NCBI GenBank assembly: GCA_019188255.1
Contig: JAETXT010000007.1
Span: 1,302,001 to 1,366,000 of the forward strand
Length of the DNA: 64,000 nt
Direction: 5' to 3'
From: Verticillium longisporum
Lineage: Eukaryota; Ascomycota; Sordariomycetes; Glomerellales; Plectosphaerellaceae
Shown one piece after another: positions 11,179 to 21,563 of the stretch. Position numbers and translations under genes: made by a program. Position 1 is the first letter of the stretch, and the number at the start of each line of letters is the position of its first letter. The notes beneath the pieces are model-generated. The model was not told where the DNA came from. It did not search any database and worked only from the letters and a program-made list of their open reading frames with translations.

Positions 11179-11923
11179 GGTTCGCTTTCTGCCCTGGCTA
11201 TCTGTCTACTTTTTCATTTGCATGCGGTCGAGCAAAGATTCAGGCCGGAGACGCCGGGTGCTTTTATGTACGACGCCTGGATCTCGGACATTGCCTTCCC
11301 TCTCGGTCTGAACTTGCCCGGCAGCAAGAGCACGCTTTAAATCGAGCATGTTCTGCTGCATTGCCTTCCTCGAAGAAATCGTTCCATGTGCTCTTCCACA
11401 TAGAACACGCCGAAAGTGGCAGCTCCTTGCCGAGGATGCGACCCCGCAAGTTCCACCGAGTTGTGGAAAAACATACTCCGGCCCCAGATCAGCGTCCCGC
11501 ATCATTTAGAGACGCGGGGTTCCGGCCGAACACACCGTCATGTCGACGGAGGGGCTTTTTTGCGGAGGGGCTTTTTTGCGGAGGCCGAAAGCGAGAGGAG
11601 GCCTGTACAACCGGCGCAGCAGAGCGCCCCTGTAGGGAGTAGCCTGAAGGCCTCCCTAGCTATATGAGAGAAGGATTCACGGGTTGAAGCACCTGTCGAG
11701 ACCGTGAGAGGTGCGCTTGGAGGGATGACCAGTACCGTGCCATCTGTCATGAAAGATCATCAAATCAGACAGCCTTGGCCAAGAGATGGACGTCAGGCCA
11801 GTGCCTTATATACTGTAACACTAACACACGCACTGGACATGGAAATGAACTCGTTCTCCTCTTAAATACACTTTGGGTATTGTAACAACACGCCCACACT
11901 CCTGAGCTAATCTATGTCTTTCC
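11179..11923. other. Gene-free spacer between GH105 and the large unknown gene
   Basis: This 745-base stretch precedes the GH105 start (its promoter) and follows the 3' end of the next minus-strand gene. A direct repeat of GAGGGGCTTTTTTGCG occurs twice in tandem at about 11549-11582. I see no gene in it. Confidence 0.5.
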
Positions 11924-14900
11924 TCAGAAAGGGACCTGGCTACTCAAAGTTCCATTGACAACATGCTGTTGCGACTCATACCGCGCCGCGTGGTACTGAT
12001 TCGCCCGCTGTCTATACCACTCCTGAACTTCACCAAGGAATCCCTTGTGTCCTTGTTTAAGACACCTGTTGAGCTCTGCTTCTGTCCGAGTACTGCATCT
12101 GCACTGCGCGGGCGTCCCACCAAAGACCGCCCTTGATGCTGCATCGGGGAATCTGTCGCATGCCAGTCAGTTACTCGTTTACAAAAACTAGGGGCCAGAA
12201 AGGGGGGAAATGAAGTAGTAACGTACTTGATGCTGAGTCGCCTCAGATTCCTCCATATCGCCTCGTCGTAGCCCCTTTCCTCCCGCCTCTCAAGCGCCAG
12301 TTTCGCGACATTCCAGTCAGCCTCACCGTTGGTACTCTCAAATCGACGCGCTTCCAAGTCCACGCGCCCCTCCCTCTTTTCGAGGGCCGCGATAGTGCAC
12401 GCCGCACCGTCACGACCGGCACGTCCACAGTGACAGCGCACTGGGTTGATCACGGCGTTTTCATCGTCCAGTGGTAGAGCAACGAAAGACCGCTTGCCGG
12501 TTTGCGGATTTTCCGTGAAAAGGACCAGCATAGGCTTGGGCGGCCTGCGGTGGAGCGTGCCTCCGGTGGTGCGCCCGGCAATGGAAACAGTGACAGTGTG
12601 CGCATCACTGCCACTTGAGCTCGTGTTAGACTGCGCTGCCACTGAAGCGTTGCTCGACATGCTAAACGTCCGGCTGTGCACCGTTGATATACTTGAATCA
12701 CGAGCGGGAGAGCGGCCAAGAGGGGGCGACTGGGCATAGGACCAGCCAGGAGGGAAGGCGTTGGACGCCGGTGGACTCCCGGCAAACGGCGAGAGCGTCA
12801 CACTGGGCTGCCTCGGGGTGGGGGGACTCCCATAGACTGCTGATCCCGAGGCGACGGGTCGACGTGGGATGTTGATAGGGTGGCGCTGAGGCGCACTAGG
12901 AGGGTTCCGTTGGACAGCAGGGTTCGGCGAGGGCGGCGAGCGCACCGTGCTGACCCGTGATGAAGCGCCGAAAGGATCTGTTGTTGTGAAGATGTTGTCG
13001 ACATTGTTTGACGAAAAAGGCAAAGTACCACTCATGGGTGATGCAACGAGGGTTGAAGATCGTGAAGGGACTTCAGTGGGCGCTGATGTGGATGCATCAG
13101 CTGCCACGTCAGCGCCAGTCACCAGTCTGCCATCCAGCTGCTTCGGAATCCAGAGTTGAATGCAAGCCTTCTCAACAATGGGGTCCCTCCTTCCAGAAAT
13201 AATGAAGCTCACCAAAGCGTTAAACCTTTGGAGTGTTAGCAGAGATATCTTTTGGGGCGCACGTGGCGTCTTGAGACATACTGAACGTGCGATGCCCACG
13301 TTTTGAATCCCGTCACAGCCTGTTGGAATTTGAGGACGTCCTTGAGGTTCTGGAATGCTAATCTGGCAATTCTTTCGTCTCGTCGTAGAATGACATCCAT
13401 GCCCCCTATTGGAGAGGGCACAGCATACAGCGGGTTGATGGTGACAGTTGAGATGTCAAAATCAATCGTTTCGGCTGCAGAACAGAGCACGTTAGCAATG
13501 CTGCATATCATCAAGGAGTCATGTAGATATCGAGAACATACCCTGGCGACGCGCTCGTCCTGCAACAGGCTGCTCGACGCCTGTCAGATTAATCCGAAAT
13601 CGCCTGTTATCTGCTCCCATTCGCCGTAGCAGCTGGAGATTGCGCTGCACGTTGTTGGCTGTCCCGTTAAGAGGTCTAGAAAAATGAGTTCTTGTGTCGT
13701 CGCATTAAAGAATGCGGGGTAGACGTACACCTCCAAGACCTCTTCCATCAGTTCGTCCCTCGTCACAACGTCAATCAGCTGCGGCAGCTCTTTTTCAGGC
13801 CAAATTTCGAGCATGTCTCTTGTTAGGCTCATGACATCTGGCGCCACAAGTTCTTGCTTCGGCTCGAAACGCTCGCATTGGGATGAAAGGTCCTGCATTT
13901 GATGTCAGCACACGTCTGAAGTGAGTTATCCTTGACAACTGACATCTTCCAGTTGTTTGACGTATGACGGCCAATGCGACTCGGGAGCAGGCTGCTTCAA
14001 CTTGGGGGATTCTCGGATTCGTTGCATCAACCAGACACATTTCAGGAGGTTGATGTACTGCTCGGGGCGCGGTACCCTGTTCTCGACTAACATGCCAGAG
14101 ACGAAGTCGCGCGTTGAGTTACCGTAGTGTAGAACAAAAGCGTCCGCCATTTCTTCAAGATCTAAACTCATGTCGTCTTCATACTCAAGCTTCTCCTGCA
14201 TTGCCGCTCGCCTGAAGGCTTCGCTCACGCGTGGTGGAATATCAAGCATGTGAATGTCGCGGACTTCCTGTTGGGCGAGCGCCTGCTCCATGTTGGGGAC
14301 AAGGATACCGATGAGGCGACGGAGATCAACGTGTACAGCTTGGATCCTGTCTGCTAAGTCCTGATGAACTCGGCAGAGAAGGTCACTGCAAATTGGTCAG
14401 TTGGTTCAAAAGCTAAGTGCCTACGGCCTTGACTTACATCTCAAAGGGCTTCAGAACCAGGAGAACTTTGGAGTTGTGAAGCAGCAGCCTCTGACGCAGG
14501 CGATCGGCATTCGGCTGTACAAGAACATTCCACTCAATGTTCCGCACAGGACCGCTGCTGAGGCGGTACCGCGTGTTCGTTTCGACCAGCTCGTAACATT
14601 CTTGCAGCGTTTTCCGGTAGTCACCGATGATCTCGAGGAGTGATGCCTCGTCCCATCTGACAGGCGTATTGTAGGCGCCCTGCTCGCGAAGTGACTGATT
14701 CGCTTGAGCAAGGACTCGACTCAGGATGTTGAGGTTCTCAGCAAGGCCTTTGACATCTCTGCCAAACTCGAAGTATTGTCTTGCTGGTCAGGGGTCAGCA
14801 TTTGCCCTGAAAACTTATACCATCGCGTTGACTTGGTAGAGTGGGAACATCTAGGGCTAACAGTGAGGGTAGGGATGCGACTACTAAATCGGCCGCGGGC

Positions 14901-15080
14901 AAGGCACTGCGCGCGGGGCAAACTCAAAATACTGAGATGGCGCGAAGTCGCATTTTCTTGGGATGCATGGCACAAAGGCAACTTACTTGCGTTATGTTCG
15001 TCTTGCCAGCCGTACTGGTAAACCTGCCAGGCAAGTCTTCCAAAGTTGATCAAGTCGCCCGCTTGAACGAAACCAGCCAT
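11924..15080 (-). CDS. Conserved fungal protein of unknown function, multi-exon
   Basis: Minus-strand exons: 15080-14987, 14783-14438, 14385-13944, 13892-13729, 13675-13542, 13474-13282, 13225-12227 and 12152-11924, total 866 residues with all phases matching. The N-terminal ~150 residues are helical (MAGFVQAGDLINFGRLAWQ, then a Leu-rich EFGRDVKGLAENL segment). This resembles the helical N-terminal regions of several fungal signalling proteins, but I cannot assign a named domain. The middle is well-structured alpha/beta-like sequence. Residues ~480-650 are Ser/Pro-rich and probably disordered. The C-terminus has RCHCGRAGRDG and ends in a Tyr/Gln-rich helix. No catalytic motif was recognised. 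The segment 13676-13728 can be read either as a 53-base intron (used here) or as coding with a one-base loss just after it, which would give ~884 residues. In-frame ATG at 15170 is an alternative start. Confidence 0.8.
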
Positions 15081-17263
15081 GAAGAGGTGTTGGGCTCCTT
15101 TAAGGAGCGACCATGCAGATGGTGTCGTTGGTGATACCGAGGGGATTTCCAGTCGTGTCAGATGCGGCAAGCAAAATGGAGATCAGGAAGGAAGGACCAG
15201 GCACAAGAGAGAGAACGAGAGATGGTGGAGGGCTGGTTGTGATTTTCAAGGGAAATGCTTGGACGTGGAGATGTCACACGCGCATACGGGGCGTCGTCAT
15301 TCTCCCGATCAGCACGATACGGGTAGGGGTCTATCGGTCTCCAGGGCAGCACTCAGCTGGACTTTGCACGTAGCACAAGGACAAGATGGACGAGGAAAGG
15401 CAACGACCAGACCAGGTGTTCGTTCGATCTGCTGGCAGCGCAGCACGTCCAGCCCGTTGGAAGTGAAGCCGGACAGGTCCGTCAAGGAAAGCTTGTGGCT
15501 GAGTCGAATAGCCGCGTGCGCCGTTTTCGAAGATGGATGCGAGGCTTAGTCTGTAGGGTCGGTGTGTTTCTCGTCTCGGCCAGAGACAGGCAAAGAGGAG
15601 GGAGAGGGTGACAGAGAGAAAGGATGGGGGCCACGCCAGAATGAGGCGAGCGGTCCCTGAGTGCTGGGCGATGCAGGGAGACCACCATCCTGTATTCACC
15701 CCAGCCGGGGAGGGGGGGACGCCGGCCGCGAGGTTCCGTTGGGGGCTGTTTGAACAGATGTGCGGGCTGGAATCCCGGCAAAACCACGCGAAGTGACTAC
15801 CTAGATAAGTAGCTCATGTAGATGGATGGCAGGCACCTGAGACCAGAGTCCCGGGTCCTGTCGTACTAGTTGCGTGACACCTAACTCTGTTCCTGGCCGA
15901 TGAATATCGGTGGAGAACCTGTCCCATGTACGACATGGTGCGGTGATACATGGTACAACCCGCGCCTGGGAAACAGACCATGGCAAGTGACGTGTCATGA
16001 ATGAGTATGCCAACAACTCTAGGTTGGTCTGGGGAAGAGGGTCATGAGGGAGGCTTAGATGCTGTGAAGCCAAGGTAAGGTCAGAGACAAGAGGGGAGAC
16101 ACGAGACAACTGACGAACGGCGGGCGGCGGGCGGGTTGCGCATGTCCCGCCCGCAGCTTGTTCCAGCGATATGGCGAGCGAGCAGGTGCCAGGGTCTCTG
16201 CAAAGACGAGGCAAAGCAGGAGCACCCCATTACTGTACCTCATTACCTGGGCAGCAGCGCAGGCAGCAGTTGTCAAAGTGGTAAGAAGGCAGCCAAGAGC
16301 AAGGGAGATAGTCTGGGTCCTCGCTTCCCAGCACGGCAGACGACCAATAGATGCGGCAGACAAAAGCACCGACCATTCCCCTTTCGTCCTTAGCGGTTCA
16401 TGATGGTAGCGCCTCCCCTGGGAAACTTGAGCTTCACATTGGCCCGCCAGTGCAGGTTCGTCTATCCGTTGTGGCAGTGATCTGAAAGCTGAACAACTCG
16501 TCCTCGTTCTTCTCTCCATAGCTCCACGCATTAGGCACACCGAGATCCTCTTCTGGCGGCCAGGGCATACTACGTACCACCGCCCCCTCAAGCCTCCCGT
16601 GCCAGCAACGCCCGCTATCGTTTCGGACCTCGCCTGCATCGACCAGTCTGCCTTCCGTTCGCTGCCTATTCGCTCAACCCCTCGACGATCACCTCGTCGG
16701 CAAGACGCCATCTCCCTGATCAGGCTTGGCTTCATCGGATGGCACCACGGCGCGCAATGTTCAAGGGCAGTCCTGCTCCCCAATGCCATGCAGCGCCCAA
16801 CGAGGCATACTCGACAGCGAGGCTGTGGCTCCTGTGGCGGCAGGTCCTGCCTCCCGTCTTGCTTCTCCTGGATTGGTTCGCCTTGGCCTGCCTTGCATTC
16901 GACTCACAATTTTGTCTTGTGACCACCATGTGGCAGCCCCCAGTCACCCTCTGGAAGCTGCATGTTCGGCACGATTACTGGCCGTCTGCATATAGCACGA
17001 TGTCAAGGCGTTCCACCAGCGAGCGCGGCCTGAGCCATGCCCGTCGACCGACGTGATTTACATAGAGATTGCTGCCCACAGAGCCTCGCACTACGAGACG
17101 CGCCTCGTTTCTCTGTCTATCATCTTGCGCGCTGCTCTTCGGGCTCCGACATTCCATACTCCGGCCTCTCCCTCTGGCCTCTCCATGAGAGACTGGCCCA
17201 TCGCTGCACACACGCCGCCCGCTCCCTGACTGGCAGGCCCATCTGCTCTGCCTCGTCTCTGTC
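15081..17263. other. Gene-free divergent promoter region
   Basis: About 2.2 kb separate the start codons of the unknown minus-strand gene and the plus-strand amino acid permease. The region holds both promoters and 5' leaders. Open frames within it are compositionally random (Arg/Ser/Pro/Cys-rich), mutually overlapping and lack motifs. A TACCTAGATAAG element lies near 15797. No RNA gene was recognised. Confidence 0.5.
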
Positions 17264-19541
17264 ATGGATGATTTCCCCAGCTCTGCTGGCATCCGGCAGG
17301 AGCCAGCCCGAGATCGCGAGGCTCACTCAATAGATTCAGATCGAGCTGATCTCTACGACGAATCCAACGGCAATGGTATCGTGACATATGCGCCCAAGGA
17401 GCGTTTTCGGTTGGGATATTTCACTGTCTGCTGTCTGGTGATCAATCGCATGATTGGTGAGCTTGTCGCAATTCTCATGATGCACCGGCTCTTGGACTAA
17501 CCCGTTCGTCTCTCCTCGGCAAGGCACCGGCATCTTCATGTCACCCCAGCGCGTAATCCAGGGAACCATGAGCACTGGCGCATCACTGCTCTTCTGGGTT
17601 GCCGGGATCATCTACTGCATCTGCGGTACTCACGTCTACATCGAATACGGCCTGAACATCCCTCGCTATGTCATCAATGGCGTCGAACAGAGTGTCCCTC
17701 GAAGCGGCGGAGACCTCAATTACCTTCAATACGTCTACACGAAGCCCGCCTATCGAAAAAACACCGTTCTACTTTCGACGTGCATCTTCGGCATCTCCTT
17801 TATTATCCTGGGCAATATGGCGGGCAACTCGATTAATTTTGCGCATCGCGTTCTGCTTGCTGCCAACGTTCAGGACCCTTCCAATGGCGCTGTGAGGGGG
17901 ATTGCCATGGCCGTCGCCACCTTGACCTGCTTTATTCACGCCATCTCGCGTCGCGGGGGTCTCTGGCTCAATAACACATTGGCTATTGTGAAGGTCGGCA
18001 TCATGCTGCTTATCATCATCACAGCTGCGTGTGTCGGTGGCAATGCTCTGCCCAAGACAGAGAACGTCTTCACCGACAATATTTCGGCGGATAACTCGTT
18101 CCGCGGCGGGTCGAACCAACCAAACGGCTACGCTCATGCTTTTCTGGCTATCATATTTTCCTTCTCTGGCTTCGAACAGCCCAACTATGTTTTGGGCGAG
18201 ATCAGCCGACCAAGGAAGAAGTTCCCACGCGCCATGAGCACGGGTGTAGGTATCGTCTTGGTACTATACCTCGCCGTCAACCTGAGCTACGTGAGTTGAC
18301 TCATCCAACGCCTTGATGCGTCCTCGCTGACCCTTTGCCAGATGGTCGTGGTGCCCAAACTCGACCAGATCAACGTCGATCGCAGTGTGGCCGAGCAGTT
18401 TTTTGAGCTGACCCTGGGCCACCTCGACGGTGGCAGGGATACTGGACTTCGGATCTTCAATGGTCTTCTGGCAGTGTCTTCATTGGGTAACATCATTGTC
18501 ATGGTACGTTGAACTATCCCATTCTCAGTTTATGATGCTAAGTCTGCACAGACGTACACTGCCGCCCGTGTCAAGCAAGAGATTGCCAAAGAAGCAATTC
18601 TTCCCTTTCCCAAGTTCTTCTCTCAGAACACAGACATGAGTGTTGGTCGAGTCATGCGATGGTTTCAAAAGCACGGCATGTTCAAGTCAATTATGCGCCT
18701 GAGTTGGTTCTCGCCCGAAGAACACAGCGAGAAGACACCAGTCGGCGCGCTCGTGCTTCATTTCGTCAGCTGTCTCGTTCTCATCTTCGCCACGTGGGGC
18801 ATGAAACCCACGGAGGCGTACACTCTACTCACTTCGTGGAGCGCCTATGTTGTTACTGCTTTCATGAGTACATTCCTCGGACTTGGCATTCTGATTCTGC
18901 GCTTCCGCGGCCCGCCTCCGACGGCTGTAAGCCGGGATGGCGACGAACCCAACGACCGAACCATCCCAGAAAACCCTACCTGGACAGATTTGACAGGAAA
19001 GGGCATCAACCCGGTGGTGAGCATCATCGCTGCCTCGGTATACATGGCTGGCGGCTTGTACCCAGTGATCACGACCTGGGTGCCTCCGACAGGTCTCTAT
19101 GAACAGCTCACCAAACCGAAGGCTGAATGGTGGATCGTCCCAACCGTCTCATGGTGCGTCATCGGCCTTGGAACTGCATGGTTCCTCGGCTTTGTTGGTG
19201 TGGCCAAGCATATCGACCGCAAGGACCACCGCGTGTTTGTTGTCGAGAAGCGGCCAGAGTTTGAGCCTGCCGAGGGGTCGGGTAAGAGCGACGTTGAGGG
19301 TAGTAGTGGACGGGTCGACCCGAGGAGAAGTGGCGGGCTCGTGCAGGTGCATGAGACGGTGTACCTCAGTTGGGTGGGCAGAGAGACATTGCGACAAAGA
19401 CGACAAGGGACCGCGGACGGCGACGGAACTCAGATGGAGGAGAGACGGGAATCGAACATGTCACCCTATGCGGGTACCGATTTCGATGGCTATTTCACAA
19501 ATCTAAATGCGACACCAGGGCAGGGAAGATACCAGTACTAG
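17264..19541 (+). CDS. MUP1-like amino acid permease (APC superfamily, LAT-type)
   Basis: Four exons (17264-17456, 17524-18290, 18342-18503, 18552-19541) give 703 residues. After a ~45-residue hydrophilic N-tail comes LGYFTVCCLVINRMIGTGIFMSP, the APC-family first helix with its GTGIF substrate loop. About twelve hydrophobic segments and a conserved GFEQPNYVLGEISRPRKKFP loop follow; the latter is typical of the LAT/MUP1 (high-affinity methionine permease) group. The ~100-residue C-tail (VEKRPEF... to GRYQY) is hydrophilic and longer than usual, probably cytosolic and regulatory. It should import neutral or sulfur amino acids at the plasma membrane; the substrate is inferred only. Introns of 67, 51 and 48 bases have standard borders; the first splice restores the GTGIF motif. 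Confidence 0.9.
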
Positions 19542-19783
19542 GTTGATTTAAAGCGAGTCATAGATTAAGTTGTGTCTATAATGTCAATACCCTACAAGAC
19601 ATGGGACTCTTCATCAAGAGTCTGCTTTGAACAAATGACGGGCCCGCCCGTCTGGATGCTGCGCTCTATCGATACAAGTCCAGTGCAAAGAAATGGTAAG
19701 AAAGCCCAGAAAATGTCGTTCGATAACTGATGGCTCCTGCTGCCACTATCAAAATCCCTTCGTCTCAAGACCAGCACGCCCGC

Positions 19784-20224
19784 TCAGCTCGCAAAGAACT
19801 GCACGGCCCTGCTCCGCCCCATGACGGCATGGACGTTCCTCGCCCGCAGCAGGAGCATCATGACCCTCAACACGACAGCCTGCGTCCCGAGGAAGCCGAT
19901 GGTGCAATCATGGGCAATGACGGCCAGGGACGCGAGGCCCAGCACGGCGCGGATGAACGGCTGGGGCACGCGCTTGCTGCGCACCTGCATGAGCAGGAAG
20001 GAGAGCATGGCGAGGAACAGGAAGGCCTTGACCATGGTCTCGTCGTTGGGCTCGCTCCAGACGGCGAGGGCTATGGCCCAGTAGACGACGGACTGGACGA
20101 TGAGGCCGCTCAGGGGCTTGAGGATGAGGGCGAGGGCTTCGGTGGAGGCGATGAGGAGGGTGAAGAGGACGAAGGCGGTGGGGAGGAGGAAGGTGGCTAC
20201 TGGGCTGGAGGAGTAGGTTGTCAT
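19784..20224 (-). CDS. Small multi-pass membrane protein, unknown function
   Basis: An intronless 146-residue frame begins MTTYSSSPVATFLLPTAF and has about four hydrophobic segments: residues ~9-27, ~34-56, ~65-80 and ~90-110. Charged loops separate them (SEPNDET, RSKRVPQ), and the tail is basic (RARNVHAVMGRSRA). Composition and hydropathy look like a genuine membrane protein. I do not recognise the family. It converges on the amino acid permease, with 242 bases between stop codons. A second possibility is that it is the conserved part of a slightly longer protein, but no splice sites suggest that. Confidence 0.7.
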   Translation of the reverse strand: MTTYSSSPVATFLLPTAFVLFTLLIASTEALALILKPLSGLIVQSVVYWAIALAVWSEPNDETMVKAFLFLAMLSFLLMQVRSKRVPQPFIRAVLGLASLAVIAHDCTIGFLGTQAVVLRVMMLLLRARNVHAVMGRSRAVQFFAS

Positions 20225-21563
20225 TTTGCGGCTTCGGTGGATGGGGTCTGGTTGAGTGTCTTGTGAGTTGCCGTGGATGGAGATCTTGGTGTTTGTTGTG
20301 TGATTGAGTATTCAACTGCAATAGAAAGGTAAGATATACAAGTGGCCATTTCCCTCCAGACCTCCTTTTTCTTTGACGACGGCATCAAGTTGATATCGGG
20401 TCGGTCTAGTGCAATGTATTTTAAGGGGCTTTCACGAGTAGGTCCTCGACAATAACCCCTCCAATGTCTTTGTCGTGATGATAATGCGTAGTGTTCTCGG
20501 TGAGATGACTGATGTAGCTTGAAGACAAAGAATCCAACGTAAGGTGCGATAAAGATGGTTCAGAGCCCATGTAGTCGATTCGAGGACCAGATCAGTACTG
20601 TTCATTGATACACAAACACTACAACAAAGAGGCACCCAACCATGAGCACTAGACACCATGACCGAAATTGCTGGCCGCGACATTTTGAGGCTGGAGCATG
20701 TCGAAGCCAATGTGATGCTGCACGCCTTGTCGGGTGTCAAGTCTGAAAACGGGTTCATGCTGTCGAGGCAATGGATATTGAGAGTATGGAGTTTCAGCCC
20801 AGCCCAAACGCTTCTATCATGCTGTGCAGCATTGATCGGAGACAGCACTGCAGTCAGTACCCACGATCGCGCGCAGTACAATGAAGGTCCAGTCAATCTC
20901 AGTGCCGCCTTGACGAGGCCCTCAGAGGAGGCGCCGCATCTGGGCTGTGTTCCTTGCTGCTCAGATTACCAGGTCGTAGAGGCTTCTGCTACCCACGACG
21001 GCCTTCAAGCCTGTCGATGCCGCGCATATCCGCATTGCCAGACCATGGTAAGTCATCCTGTGGACGGTGACACTTTGTCCTGTGATGGGTCAGGCCATGA
21101 GCTCATGCCACTCTGCGAAAAGGTTACGCGTCGTATATCGAGCCGAAAATCCCAGTCCTTCAGACTGCGGGTACCTGACAACATGTATGGCATGCTGTCG
21201 ACTCTCACAAATGGCACATCGTCACATTACAACGCAACCACGTCTGAGCTCAGCATGCCATCAATTGCCTGCTCACAAACCCTCCACACCCGTCTCTGTG
21301 CTACAATGACGGTCCTGCTCGCTCCCGTCGTCCCAAACACACATCCACACGCACACCCATCGCGCCCCCAACCCCTTGCCATGACTCCGCGCACACACAC
21401 GCCTGGTATAGAAGCCCAATGACCAGTCTTTGGAAAAAGAAAAAAAAAAGAATAAGCCGTGGTGAAAGAACAACAAGAAAGAAATTGCCCTGCTCCACGA
21501 TAATGCACAACCCCCGTATGCTCGTCGTACGTCATTTTTTTTTTTTTTTTCCTTTTATTGGTA
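20225..21563. other. Gene-free region between the small membrane protein and CET1
   Basis: This 1.3 kb stretch holds the upstream region of the small membrane protein gene and the 3' flank of CET1. It includes a poly-T run at about 21535-21550 and an A-rich run near 21435-21450. One open frame of 254 codons (20658-21422) has random-looking composition and was not accepted. Confidence 0.45.

Noticed and set aside
16055..16789. 244-codon minus-strand open frame
   Set aside because: Lies in the divergent promoter region, has random composition and no family motif or splice sites.
20658..21422. 254-codon plus-strand open frame
   Set aside because: Cys/His/Ser-rich random-looking sequence without motifs. 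Overlapping frames are equally open, so it is not supported.
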